Of a stretch of DNA of 64,000 nt, positions 17,333-26,076 are shown in pieces. Location of the stretch: positions 620,001 to 684,000 of the forward strand of contig JACJVV010000001.1 of NCBI GenBank assembly GCA_020637495.1, read 5' to 3'. A program made the position numbers and the translations under genes. This stretch comes from Candidatus Woesearchaeota archaeon (GTDB taxonomy: Archaea; Nanobdellota; Nanobdellia; Woesearchaeales; JACJVV01). Position 1 is the first letter of the stretch. Every line of letters starts with the position of its first letter. The notes beneath the pieces are model-generated. The model searched no databases, was not told the DNA's origin, and was given only the letters and a program-made list of their open reading frames with translations.

Positions 17333-18953
17333 TCCTAAGATGGCTCTCAAAGACCGAATAAAGGCAAGATTGAAGTTCTTATACCCGGGATATGATATAG
17401 ACATATTTGATAGGCTGGATCATTACAGGTCTAACCTGATCATCCGTGAGAAACGAAGAAATAGGAAAAGATCATTATTCTCTGAGAAAGATGCAATTGT
17501 GATAACATATGGGGATTCTATACAAAAGAAAGGCGAGAAGCCTTTGAAGACTTTGCACAGATTTCTCAAGACTAACCTAGGTGATTCAATCAGCGGGGTG
17601 CATATACTTCCTTTCTTCCCTTATAGCAGCGACGATGGATTCTCAATCATCGATTACAAGAAAGTAGATCCTGGTTTAGGGGATTGGTCTGATATCCGTA
17701 GGATGAGCAAGGATTATAGGATAATGGCTGATCTAGTCATAAATCATATCTCATCAAGATCTGAATGGTTCAAGGGATTTCTTCGTGGAGAGGAGAAATA
17801 TCAGGATTATTTCATAAGCTTTGATAAAAACGTTGATACGTCGAATGTTTTCAGGCCAAGAACTCATCCATTGCTTACAAGATTTAAGACTAAGAAAGGC
17901 GATAAATATGTATGGACGACATTCAGTGCTGATCAGATCGATCTGAATTTCTCAAATCCAGAAGTTTTTATTGAGATGATGGAAGTCTTGCTTTTTTATC
18001 TATCGCAAGGCATTGAGATAATTAGGTTAGACGCTGTTGGATTCTTATGGAAGAAACTTGGCACAAGCTGTTTCCATATGGAAGAGACTCATGAGGCTGT
18101 TAAGCTGTTGCGTGATATTGCAGAGTATGTTGCGCCTTATGCAGCTATAATAACAGAGACAAATGTTCCTTACAAAGAAAATATTAGTTATTTTGGAAAA
18201 GGTGATGAGGCGCATATGGTATATCAGTTTAGCCTTCCTCCTCTGGTATTGGATGCATTCAACAGAGAAGACTCTAGTCATCTTAAAGAACTTTACAGCA
18301 AACTCACTAAGCTTCCAAAAGGCAACCTGTTCTTTAATTTCCTTGCATCCCACGACGGGATAGGTGTTCTTGGAGCTAAAGGGTATCTATCTGACTCTGA
18401 ATTTGACCTTATGATAAATAATGTCAAGAGAAACAATGGCTTAATATCCTATAAGTCATTAACAGATGGTTCAAAAACGCCTTATGAGATGAATATAAAT
18501 TATTTTGATGCGATCAACAATCCTAATATAAATAGAAATTATGATGAAGAGGTTGCGAAGTTCCTGGCTTCTCAGTCAGTTATAGTTTTCAGCAAAGGCG
18601 TACCGGGAATTTATATCCACAGCCTTCTTGGCTCAAGGAATTGGTATTCTGGGGTGAAAAGAAGTGGTATCAATAGGCGTATAAATCGTGAGAAGCTTGA
18701 TTATGAAAAGTTGTGCAAGGATATCAAGCACGGAATACGAAATGATGTGCTTGCAGGATATAAATGCTTATTGAATCTCCGTAGATCAAGCAAAGATTTT
18801 AGTCCATATTCTTCAGAGAGCATAATCAATTCAGACAGCAAGCTTCTTGTCCTTGAGAGAAGGGGATCAATAGTAGCAATAAATCTCTCTTCTGCAACAG
18901 TTAAATTTAATAGTAAGGATATTGTTCCTTATGGCATCTATTTATTCCATTGA
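17325..18953 (+). CDS. GH13 subfamily 18 phosphorylase (glucosylglycerate/sucrose-phosphorylase type)
   Basis: 542-residue TIM-barrel alpha-glucoside phosphorylase. Conserved regions: HILPFFPYSSDDGFSIIDY (91-111), DLVINHIS (136-143), IRLDAVGF with nucleophile Asp236, ITETN with acid/base Glu278, and ASHDGIG with Asp344. This is the sucrose-phosphorylase-like set of GH13_18, which includes glucosylglycerate phosphorylases. Next to gpgS the likely substrate is glucosylglycerate or its phosphate, releasing glucose 1-phosphate; this is inferred from context. The start is ATG 17325 (8 bp overlap with gpgS) or ATG 17340; longer in-frame starts lie deep in gpgS. Confidence 0.88.
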   Translation: MSDPKMALKDRIKARLKFLYPGYDIDIFDRLDHYRSNLIIREKRRNRKRSLFSEKDAIVITYGDSIQKKGEKPLKTLHRFLKTNLGDSISGVHILPFFPYSSDDGFSIIDYKKVDPGLGDWSDIRRMSKDYRIMADLVINHISSRSEWFKGFLRGEEKYQDYFISFDKNVDTSNVFRPRTHPLLTRFKTKKGDKYVWTTFSADQIDLNFSNPEVFIEMMEVLLFYLSQGIEIIRLDAVGFLWKKLGTSCFHMEETHEAVKLLRDIAEYVAPYAAIITETNVPYKENISYFGKGDEAHMVYQFSLPPLVLDAFNREDSSHLKELYSKLTKLPKGNLFFNFLASHDGIGVLGAKGYLSDSEFDLMINNVKRNNGLISYKSLTDGSKTPYEMNINYFDAINNPNINRNYDEEVAKFLASQSVIVFSKGVPGIYIHSLLGSRNWYSGVKRSGINRRINREKLDYEKLCKDIKHGIRNDVLAGYKCLLNLRRSSKDFSPYSSESIINSDSKLLVLERRGSIVAINLSSATVKFNSKDIVPYGIYLFH

Positions 18954-18966
18954 TGAGGTTAACTAG

Positions 18967-19320
18967 ATGCGAAAGAAAGTTTATGGTGAAAGCAGGAAGG
19001 ATACATGCTATTTCTGTGAAAAGCAGGCATTTGGTGAGAATTCACAAGGATTGCCTGCATGCAAGGACCATGTCTCTGAAATCTTGGAAGATAAGAGGTG
19101 TACTTGCGGCGAATATCTTGATATCAAGAAGAGCAAATGGGGTGCATTCTTCGTCTGCAGCAATTGTGGTCCTATAAGCTTGAGCAAATCACAAAATATG
19201 GATGGTTCAGGTTTTAAGCTCAATAAAAAATACAGGAATGAAGGAAAACCTAAACTTCAGTATGAGAAAGGTAGAGTCTATCACATGCATGAGCTTGAAG
19301 CCTTATGGGATAAAGAGTGA
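18967..19320 (+). CDS. Zinc-ribbon protein
   Basis: 117 residues with two Cys clusters: CYFC...C near residues 14-32 and CTCGEYLD...CSNCG at about 46-68. The second resembles the zinc ribbons of DNA topoisomerase I (KWGAFFVCSNCG), the first a treble-clef-like pair. Soluble, no signal peptide. It begins 13 bp after the phosphorylase gene and probably shares its transcript, but nothing ties it to sugar metabolism; a nucleic-acid-binding role is a guess from the ribbon. Confidence 0.72.
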   Translation: MRKKVYGESRKDTCYFCEKQAFGENSQGLPACKDHVSEILEDKRCTCGEYLDIKKSKWGAFFVCSNCGPISLSKSQNMDGSGFKLNKKYRNEGKPKLQYEKGRVYHMHELEALWDKE

Positions 19321-19379
19321 ATTTTGATTTCTAAAATATTTTATATGCTCTAGGTTTGGATTAGGGTAATTTGTGAGAA

Positions 19380-19395
19380 TAAAATAGCGGAGAGA
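19380..19395 (-). repeat. Partial copy of the tRNA-iMet 3' end
   Basis: TAAAATAGCGGAGAGA at 19380-19395 repeats 19466-19481, which is the complement of the last 11 nt of tRNA-iMet plus its 3' flank. Beyond the exact match a weaker similarity (aaattcaa versus ggatttgaa) continues. A tRNA 3'-end fragment next to the intact gene is what is left after integration or recombination at an attachment site. Confidence 0.6.
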
Positions 19396-19470
19396 AAATT
19401 CAAACTACGCAACAAAGTTTCTAGTTCAAATCACTCTATGATCCTTAATCTTAAGAAATATGAAGTAAAA

Positions 19471-19592
19471 TAGCGGAGAGAGGATTTGAACCTCTGGCCT
19501 CAGGGTTTCTTAAACCCCTTGCAACCTGTAAGAATACAGTGCGATGCAGGCTCTATGAGCCCTGCGAGCACTCCTGGCTGCTCCACTCCGCT
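19471..19592 (-). tRNA. Initiator tRNA-Met (CAU) with a 47-nt intron
   Basis: Acceptor AGCGGAG pairs with CTCCGCT, discriminator A, anticodon CAU in loop CUCAUA/A. The A1:U72 pair and GGG:CCC in the anticodon stem (CAGGG/CCCUG) identify the archaeal initiator rather than elongator tRNA-Met. Exons are 19592-19554 and 19506-19471; the intron 19553-19507 sits at the canonical position 37/38, to be removed by the splicing endonuclease. CCA is not encoded. A TATA-like tttataaa at about 19614-19621 lies 26 nt upstream. Confidence 0.93.
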
Positions 19593-19679
19593 ATAAACTA
19601 GGAAAGGGAGACTGTTTATAAAGCTTACTGCGATTAATTTTATAAATGGGACAACACTCTGTTTCTAAATCTTAATTAT

Positions 19680-19807
19680 GTCGGGGTCGCATAACCTGGT
19701 ATTGCGCAAGATTGCTAAGAACTGAAAGTTCTTCAGAAACTTACAATATCAGTGCACAAACATCTTGTGTCCGCAAGGGCGTGCGGGTTCAAATCCCGTC
19801 CTCGACG
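19680..19807 (+). tRNA. tRNA-Ser (GCU) with a 44-nt intron
   Basis: Acceptor GUCGGGG/CCUCGAC (one G:U), discriminator G73, anticodon GCU in the loop UUGCUA/A, T arm GCGGG-UUCAAAU-CCCGU, and a long variable arm (UGUCC-GCAA-GGGCG) typical of class II tRNA-Ser. Exons 19680-19717 and 19762-19807; intron 19718-19761 at position 37/38. A T-run follows the gene. Divergent from tRNA-iMet across 87 bp with a plus-strand TATA near 19638-19647. Confidence 0.93.
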
Positions 19808-19818
19808 TTTTTTCTTTT
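19808..19818 (+). terminator. T-run terminator after tRNA-Ser
   Basis: GTTTTTTCTTTT immediately follows the discriminator base; T-runs of this kind end archaeal tRNA transcripts. Confidence 0.55.
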
Positions 19819-19865
19819 GATCCTTAGAAATATTATATCACTACATATTGATCAATCTAATCTCA

Positions 19866-21212
19866 TTAATCCAATCTCATATGTTTGATTGCTTCCTGCG
19901 TGTATCTTCTGGCGTCATGAGCAAGTGCAAAGATGTAGTTTGCATTCCTTATCTCCATATCTATCCACACATCATGGTCTAATTTTCTTATACTTGCAAT
20001 TGCTTCACCTATCTCATTCTGATCTTCTTCTGGTATATCTATAGTCTTTCCGTCCTTGCTTACTGATGAGAAGCCTGACAATATCTCTAACGGTCTTTCA
20101 TCCAATGCAGCAATCTGTTCAGGTGAGCCGAACCTATGCTGTATGTATGCACCAATCTGATCTTTTGTATATGCTCCCAGCTTTTCTGCATCAGAGAACG
20201 CTTTTTCGAATCTTGCTGCGACTATTGGATTTGATATGAAATCAGATATATCAATGGGTATCGTCTTTCTCGTCATGAAATATGCTATATCTTTCAGTTG
20301 CATCGCATATGAATGGTGCTTCTGTGTATCTTCAAAAGAATATGGTGCTTCTGTCACCTCTTCAGATCTCTCGTCTATAATCCTGCTGTAATCGAATGCC
20401 TTTCCTGACACAAACTTATATTCTGTGTTGCCTGTAACAGGATCAGTCGTAATCCTTATGCAGACGTTCTCCTTGCTTTCACATAGTTGATCTATCCTTA
20501 CCTCATTCTGTATCCTTCCGTCTACAATCTTGCTGAAGGTATAATTGCTGATGAAACCCTCATTGATGAAAGCAGTTGTCTGCCCCACTTGGTTGAGGAA
20601 ATTAACTATACCATATTCTTTCCTGAGGCTATCTGCAAATATCTGAAGGGTCTTGTCGTCAACTTTAGTTATTCCTTTGATACTGATCCTTCTTTTCGGC
20701 ATAGGTCCTGGCCTTTTCTTATGCTTACCTGTCTCATTGTCCCAATATGCTTTCTTTTCCCTCCTGTTTCTAGGTTCTTCGTTATGTATCACTATATCCT
20801 TATTTCTTATGTCAATCCTTGAGAAGAATCCATATGTAGGACATGCTCCCCACAATTGATGATTGTGCATCCATGCTACGATGGAGTGTATCCCTCGTTC
20901 TCCCTCATTGACGTAAAGCAATGATGGGTTTGACTCAGGATATGCTTCAATGAAACCGAAGTAAAGCGCTGCAGATTTCTCGAAACAGTTCAACTGATAT
21001 GTCTTAGCTTCAGTCGGGAAATAGAAATATCTTGAAGTATTGACCCTGTCATCTATATTCTCATATTCAAAAGGATTATGCGGTTCATTTATCCTTTTCT
21101 GTCTCAGAAGCTTGTAATACCTGTACATCGAGGAAAGTTTCTGTCCTTCAACTATGTAGCTTAGTTCTTTCTGAAAATCCAACTGGACTTGATGTGGTGC
21201 TATAGAAATCAT
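19866..21212 (-). CDS. Hypothetical protein, possible Cys-protease/transglutaminase-like fold
   Basis: 448 residues, family not recognised. A Cys in NCFEKSAALYFGFIEAYP (about residue 75-90), a His in GIHSIVAWMHNHQ and a WGACPTYGF stretch follow one another as in papain/transglutaminase-type enzymes, but this is only a resemblance. The middle is basic (KKRPGPMPKRR) and the C-terminus helical. No signal peptide. ATG 21212 is chosen because its ATGA overlaps the stop of the upstream gene by 4 bp, a typical coupled start; the longer frame begins with TTG at 21236. Second gene of a two-gene operon. Confidence 0.65.
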   Translation of the reverse strand: MISIAPHQVQLDFQKELSYIVEGQKLSSMYRYYKLLRQKRINEPHNPFEYENIDDRVNTSRYFYFPTEAKTYQLNCFEKSAALYFGFIEAYPESNPSLLYVNEGERGIHSIVAWMHNHQLWGACPTYGFFSRIDIRNKDIVIHNEEPRNRREKKAYWDNETGKHKKRPGPMPKRRISIKGITKVDDKTLQIFADSLRKEYGIVNFLNQVGQTTAFINEGFISNYTFSKIVDGRIQNEVRIDQLCESKENVCIRITTDPVTGNTEYKFVSGKAFDYSRIIDERSEEVTEAPYSFEDTQKHHSYAMQLKDIAYFMTRKTIPIDISDFISNPIVAARFEKAFSDAEKLGAYTKDQIGAYIQHRFGSPEQIAALDERPLEILSGFSSVSKDGKTIDIPEEDQNEIGEAIASIRKLDHDVWIDMEIRNANYIFALAHDARRYTQEAIKHMRLD

Positions 21213-21577
21213 TGTTTCCAAGGAGGTCTTGAACAACCGCTGGTTGCAAAACGTGGCCTGCTTGATGCAGGGCTATGCTGATATTCGCTTGAATATACAA
21301 CACTCTCCTCTTTTACTGGTTCAAATGTAACAACCAATCTTTGATGTCTTGGGCTGTAGCTTGCATTAAGTTTACCTTCATAGCCCAATTGGTCAAATAT
21401 CAAACCTTTTATTGAATTTTCAGTAATCATGTATGCATCTTTTGCAAGACCCTCTACAGTTATCTCTAAATATGGATTCCTTGTAAGCCTTCTTTGCTTG
21501 GTTTCAGCAGTAGCATTAGGACTAATTGAGTTAAGCTCAGATGCAAGCTTCTGGACTTTCAACGATAAATCTGTCAT
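21209..21577 (-). CDS. Hypothetical protein, start reset by leaderless rule
   Basis: 122 residues, not recognised. Begins with a helical segment (MTDLSLKVQKLASELNSI), followed by a beta-rich domain (YLEITVEGLAKDAYMITENS, RLVVTFEPVKEES) and a Ser/Pro-rich tail. The start at 21577 is preferred over the ATG at 21601 because the only TATA box (21600-21607, TATTTAAT on the minus strand) overlaps that upstream ATG and is centred 26 nt before 21577. Operon head for the 448-residue protein. Confidence 0.6.
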   Translation of the reverse strand: MTDLSLKVQKLASELNSISPNATAETKQRRLTRNPYLEITVEGLAKDAYMITENSIKGLIFDQLGYEGKLNASYSPRHQRLVVTFEPVKEESVVYSSEYQHSPASSRPRFATSGCSRPPWKQ

Positions 21578-21599
21578 ATTAAGTGAAGTTGAATTTGGC

Positions 21600-21607
21600 A
21601 TTAAATA
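21600..21607 (-). promoter_or_regulatory. TATA box deciding the start at 21577
   Basis: TATTTAAT on the minus strand overlaps the alternative upstream ATG (21599-21601), which therefore cannot be in the mRNA if transcription starts 25-27 nt downstream. Confidence 0.6.
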
Positions 21608-21719
21608 GTTTTCTGTGATGCTATCATCATTTCTAGCAATATCATATTCATCTCAATGAGTTTTCCAGCGAAAACTATATAAACGCAGTTTGCAGGTTTT
21701 ATATTGCAAAGGTGATGGC

Positions 21720-22598
21720 ATGCTTAATCTGATAAAAAAAGAGGCAACTTCTTCGGATAAGATTCTTGCTAAGCTCAAGAATGCAGAAAAAAGGCTGGAT
21801 GAACTTGAGAATGAGCTAATAGATCTAAAGTATTGCTTCAATGAGATTCATAGTCCTTCAGGTGCAGCTATGGAAGTAGCTTCAAGGCATGCAGATGGCA
21901 TCCAACATGATAGGACACTTGATACAAAAGTTAGCATAAAGCATGCAAGCCTTATGGAGAATCATCTTAAGCAGGCACGTAATTTCATAAATACGATGAT
22001 TGAGAATGACAAGCAGCAGATCCATGATCAGATACATCAACGTGAGACTTTGCTCATGGAGATGATACCTAAGATAGATGTAGAGACTCCTAGTGAGAGA
22101 TCTGCGCATAAATTCATGGATACATTAGAGAGCGAACATCTTCTTGAGATCTTCAAATCGCATCCTGGTCCTAACAAGGATCTTGATAATCTTTCTTTTG
22201 AGATTGGCCCTGATATGAAAGTCAGACGAGTTTCACAGGGGCATGATGCCATAAAAGGTACAACTGCAGAAGAGCACAGGATATCAACAGAGAAGGTTGA
22301 TGAATCAACAGCTTTTAAGCATGAGAAGCTTAAGAAACTTGCATCAAAGAACAAAAGTATTGCTCCTGAAGGGAAGGAGTTCTATTTCTCAGATGGTACA
22401 AGAGTATCAACAGTAGAGGAATTAGCCAAGCATCTTGAGAATTCTCAAGAGGCATTATTCTATTCGCATGTTACTCCAGAGAGGAATGATTTTGCCACAT
22501 GGGTAAAGGATGTATTCCATTATAAGAGACTATCTGGCATAATGTCAATAGCTAAGTCCAAGGAAGAGTTAGTCAAGGTTCTCAATTCATTATCATGA
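21720..22598 (+). CDS. Protein with coiled-coil N-terminus and DUF5752-like C-terminus
   Basis: 292 residues. Residues 10-40 are coiled-coil (LKNAEKRLDELENELIDLK); the middle (60-220) is charged and helical; the last 75 residues (FYFSDGTRVSTVEELAKHLE...FYSHVTPERNDFATWVKDVF) resemble archaeal DUF5752, a small domain found fused to glycosidases and transport proteins, whose function is unknown to me. ATG 21720 has GGTGAT just upstream and TATATAAA near 21676-21683. It overlaps the transglutaminase-like gene by 4 bp (ATGA), so the two are coupled. Confidence 0.72.
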   Translation: MLNLIKKEATSSDKILAKLKNAEKRLDELENELIDLKYCFNEIHSPSGAAMEVASRHADGIQHDRTLDTKVSIKHASLMENHLKQARNFINTMIENDKQQIHDQIHQRETLLMEMIPKIDVETPSERSAHKFMDTLESEHLLEIFKSHPGPNKDLDNLSFEIGPDMKVRRVSQGHDAIKGTTAEEHRISTEKVDESTAFKHEKLKKLASKNKSIAPEGKEFYFSDGTRVSTVEELAKHLENSQEALFYSHVTPERNDFATWVKDVFHYKRLSGIMSIAKSKEELVKVLNSLS

Positions 22599-24649
22599 AA
22601 TCAAATAATTCTTTTTTGTTATGCACATTAACAGTAATTCTGATCCTTAATTCATCAATCTGTATCGCTCAAGATATTGACTCGATAAATAATGGCATCG
22701 TGGATGTAAACTCAGGCTGGAACCTTTTCAGCAAGAGTGTTACTGTAGCCATGAATCTCTCAGGGAAAGTCACTCTCAGCGATCCTTCAAAGCTTGAATT
22801 CCTTGAAGTGAACCTTAATTATTTTCCTAAGGTCCTTGATGATCAGGAAGTACTTGATAAGCACATCTATCCTGCTGATAATCTGAGACGTGAAACTGCA
22901 GATCATATATATTTCATATTTGAGGATGGATCCTCACAAAATATCGAAAAAGAGATCACCTATGGATTTAATTCTATAATCAAGAAGACAAATACTCCTA
23001 TGGATATACCATCCACTCTTGACTTTCCATTGACAGATATCCCTGCTGAGGCAAAGGATTATCTCTTGCCTACTCAGACAGCAAATTCAGATGATCCTAA
23101 AGTGATTTCACTAGCAAAAGAGATTGTTGAGGATGAGAATAATGCTTATGTAGTCGTAAGCAAGATCGCAGAGTGGGTCCAGAATAATATTGAATATAAC
23201 CTGACAACTACATCTGCAGAGGCATCACTTCCTGCTTCCTGGGTCCTTACAAACAGGCAGGGAGTATGCGATGAGATAACCAATCTTTTCATGGCACTGC
23301 TCAGGTCACAGGGAATACCTGCTCGATTTGTTTCTGGCATATCATACACTACTGCAGATTATCTTGATAGTCATTGGGGACCTCATGGTTGGGCAGAAGT
23401 ATATTTCAATGATGTAGGCTGGGTACCTTTTGATGTGACATATCAACAATATGGTTATGTTGATCCAACCCACATAGTGTTAAGCAGATCGAAGGATTCA
23501 ACAGATGATAGTACTCTATTCAGATGGAAAGAACATGGTTCTACTGTCGAGATAGGAGTAATAAAAACCAACACCTCTCTTGTATCTTTTTCTGATGATA
23601 ATGCCATCCAACTCTCAATGAGAGTGGACATGTTCTCACAATTAATCTCTTTTGGGTCTTATGATCTTGTTCAGCTTGAGATAACTAATCTGCGTGATAG
23701 CTACATCACTCCTATATTATACATGGCAAGCATATCTGATATCGATATAGTCAGTGGAAACAGAAAAGCATTGATATTAGCTCCAAGAGAGACAAAGAAG
23801 ACCTATTGGCTTGTCAAGACTTCTGAGTTCATGGATAGGGGTTTTAGGTATACTGTACCTGTAATAATAAATTCCTCTTTAGGGGCTAGTGCAGAGTCAT
23901 ATTTTGAGATAGCTAGAGGCGGGGATAGTTTTGATCAATATAGCTTCCAGAACATATTACGTGCAGAGATTGAAGATACATCTGATAACATATTATTCAG
24001 CTGTAACAGAAATGAATCCAGTGATCTCTATAGCGACGCTGTAATAGGAGTAGTATGTGACGTAGTCAATAATGAGAACCATAATATCCCTGGGATGGAA
24101 TTATGCTTGAAAGATGAATGCAAGAGTTTTGACCTTGATGTTGATGCAGCATACAAGACAAAGTTCAATGTCAAACTTGAGGATTCAGGGATAAATATCT
24201 TATCATTCAAGCTTAGTTATGACGACATTGAAAAGACAAATATAGTAAGTGTTCTTGTCAATGATGATCCCTCTGTCTCATTAGATAATCTTACATTCCC
24301 TAAGGAAGTGGGTTATGATGATGCATTCAACATACAGTTTGTGCTAAAGAAAGAATCCAACACATATCCTAAGAATCTTAGAGTGAAAATAATACATCCT
24401 GCTTTCTCTGAGACATTGAGCATTGAAGAGCTTCGAGTTGAACAGGATATAATACTGAAACTGAGTGGTTCCATCCTTGATCCAGGAAACAATGAGCTCG
24501 AGCTAGTAGTTGATTATGAGGATGCCTTGGGAAATGCATATACTGAGACTAGACACATTGATATCGAACTTACTGGTCTTGGCTGGTGGCGGCATATAGT
24601 TTTAGGGATGCGTGAATTCTATCGTTGGACTACAAACTTGTTTGATTGA
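22595..24649 (+). CDS. Secreted transglutaminase-like (papain-fold) surface protein
   Basis: 684 residues. Signal peptide at 1-25 (LLCTLTVILILNSSICIAQ). The transglutaminase-like core has the full triad: Cys225 in GVCDE, His264 in GPHGWAEVYF and Asp280 in VPFDVTY. It is followed by beta-sandwich, Ig-like segments rich in sequons (to about 650) and no clear C-terminal anchor. Prokaryotic members act as proteases or cross-linkers on surface proteins and cell envelopes; substrate unknown. The 4-bp overlap with the DUF5752-like gene implies joint expression. Confidence 0.85.
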   Translation: MKSNNSFLLCTLTVILILNSSICIAQDIDSINNGIVDVNSGWNLFSKSVTVAMNLSGKVTLSDPSKLEFLEVNLNYFPKVLDDQEVLDKHIYPADNLRRETADHIYFIFEDGSSQNIEKEITYGFNSIIKKTNTPMDIPSTLDFPLTDIPAEAKDYLLPTQTANSDDPKVISLAKEIVEDENNAYVVVSKIAEWVQNNIEYNLTTTSAEASLPASWVLTNRQGVCDEITNLFMALLRSQGIPARFVSGISYTTADYLDSHWGPHGWAEVYFNDVGWVPFDVTYQQYGYVDPTHIVLSRSKDSTDDSTLFRWKEHGSTVEIGVIKTNTSLVSFSDDNAIQLSMRVDMFSQLISFGSYDLVQLEITNLRDSYITPILYMASISDIDIVSGNRKALILAPRETKKTYWLVKTSEFMDRGFRYTVPVIINSSLGASAESYFEIARGGDSFDQYSFQNILRAEIEDTSDNILFSCNRNESSDLYSDAVIGVVCDVVNNENHNIPGMELCLKDECKSFDLDVDAAYKTKFNVKLEDSGINILSFKLSYDDIEKTNIVSVLVNDDPSVSLDNLTFPKEVGYDDAFNIQFVLKKESNTYPKNLRVKIIHPAFSETLSIEELRVEQDIILKLSGSILDPGNNELELVVDYEDALGNAYTETRHIDIELTGLGWWRHIVLGMREFYRWTTNLFD

Positions 24650-24729
24650 TCATCAATCATATTTTTGCAGATGTTGATACCGATAATTGAGCTTTTATAT
24701 CAAGATTTTTTGCGGATTATACTGAAACC

Positions 24730-24737
24730 TTTATATA
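24730..24737 (+). promoter_or_regulatory. TATA box of serS
   Basis: TTTATATA centred 28 nt before ATG 24762, no Shine-Dalgarno between; leaderless mRNA expected. Confidence 0.65.
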
Positions 24738-24761
24738 TAAATCTGGGTTTATGAGGATAAA

Positions 24762-26051
24762 ATGCTTGATATAAAGTTCATAAGGGAGAATCCTGACAAG
24801 GTCAAGGAGAACATCAAGAAGAAATTCCAAGATTCAAAGCTGGAAAAGGTAGATGAGCTTCTGGATAAAGATTCAAGATACCTAAAACTTCTCAAGGAGA
24901 CTGAAGAATTACGTGCAAAAAGGAATTCAATATCCAAAGATATCAATACTGCCAAAAAAGAAGGAAAAAGTGATATAGAAGTCAATCAAATCCTTGAAGA
25001 GGCAAAGAAGATACCTGAGAAGCTTAAGAGTATTGAGGAAGAGCTTTCTAGCCTAAAGGATCAGATCAATGGTCTGTTACTATCAATCCCTAATATGATC
25101 CATGATAGCGTCCCAATCGGGAAGGATGATTCTGAGAATGTTGTCAAGGAAGTCATAGGGGAGCCTGTCAAGAAAGATTTTGAAGTTGTCAGCCATGCAG
25201 AGATCGCTGAAAGATTAGGTGTTGTAGATTTTGAGACTTCTGCAGAGACTTCAGGCAATGGTTTTTTCTATCTGAAAGGTGATCTTGCATTATTGAACAT
25301 GGCTTTGGTGAATTTTGCAAGAGATTATATGGTAAAGCAAGGATATGTCTATACAGAACCTCCTCTGATGATCCGAGAAGATGTACTTAGAGGAGTGTAT
25401 TCAGCCTCTGAGATTGAACAGATGTCATATAAGATCGAAGGAGAGGATCTTTTCCTTATAGCTACTAGTGAGCATCCTTTGATCGGGATGTTCATCGGAA
25501 AGATAATCCCAAAGGATAAGCTTCCAATCAAGATAACTGGTTTCTCAGCATGCTTCAGGAAAGAGATAGGTAGCCATGGTATTGATGAGAAAGGTCTATA
25601 TCGAACCCATCAATTCAATAAGCAAGAGATGATTGTCATATGTGAGCCAGAAGATTCTTACAAATACTATGATGAGATGTTAGGGCATAGCAAGCAGATA
25701 TTCAAACAGTTAGGGATACCTTTTAGGGAACGAGAGTGCTGTTCAGGAGATCTTTCTGATCTCAAAGCAAAATCAGCAGATCTTGAGGCATGGTCCCCAA
25801 GAAAGAATGATTATTTTGAAGTTACTTCATGCACCAATATGGAAGCTGCACAAGCACGCAGGCTTGGTATAAAAATATCAGATGGCAAGGAGAAATATCA
25901 TGCACATACTCTGAATAACACAGTCATTGCGACTTCCAGAGCCATGGTAGCTATCCTTGAGAATTTCCAGAACAAGGATGGAAGTGTGGACATACCAAAA
26001 GCTCTCCAGCCTTATATGGGCGGGAAGAAGAAAATCGAAGCATTAAAATAG
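24762..26051 (+). CDS. serS: Seryl-tRNA synthetase
   Basis: 429-residue class II aminoacyl-tRNA synthetase of the common (not methanogen-type) form. An N-terminal antiparallel coiled coil (about 25-105), which grips the long variable arm of tRNA-Ser, is followed by motif 2 (FRKEIGSHGIDEKGLYRTHQFNKQE-type) and motif 3 (ATSRAMVAILE). The order MLDIKFIRENPDKVKENIKKK is the standard SerRS start. Charges tRNA-Ser, a gene of which lies 5 kb upstream. The small membrane-protein gene follows after 25 bp. Confidence 0.97.
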   Translation: MLDIKFIRENPDKVKENIKKKFQDSKLEKVDELLDKDSRYLKLLKETEELRAKRNSISKDINTAKKEGKSDIEVNQILEEAKKIPEKLKSIEEELSSLKDQINGLLLSIPNMIHDSVPIGKDDSENVVKEVIGEPVKKDFEVVSHAEIAERLGVVDFETSAETSGNGFFYLKGDLALLNMALVNFARDYMVKQGYVYTEPPLMIREDVLRGVYSASEIEQMSYKIEGEDLFLIATSEHPLIGMFIGKIIPKDKLPIKITGFSACFRKEIGSHGIDEKGLYRTHQFNKQEMIVICEPEDSYKYYDEMLGHSKQIFKQLGIPFRERECCSGDLSDLKAKSADLEAWSPRKNDYFEVTSCTNMEAAQARRLGIKISDGKEKYHAHTLNNTVIATSRAMVAILENFQNKDGSVDIPKALQPYMGGKKKIEALK

Positions 26052-26076
26052 TAGTATTCATAGGTATATATCAAAA

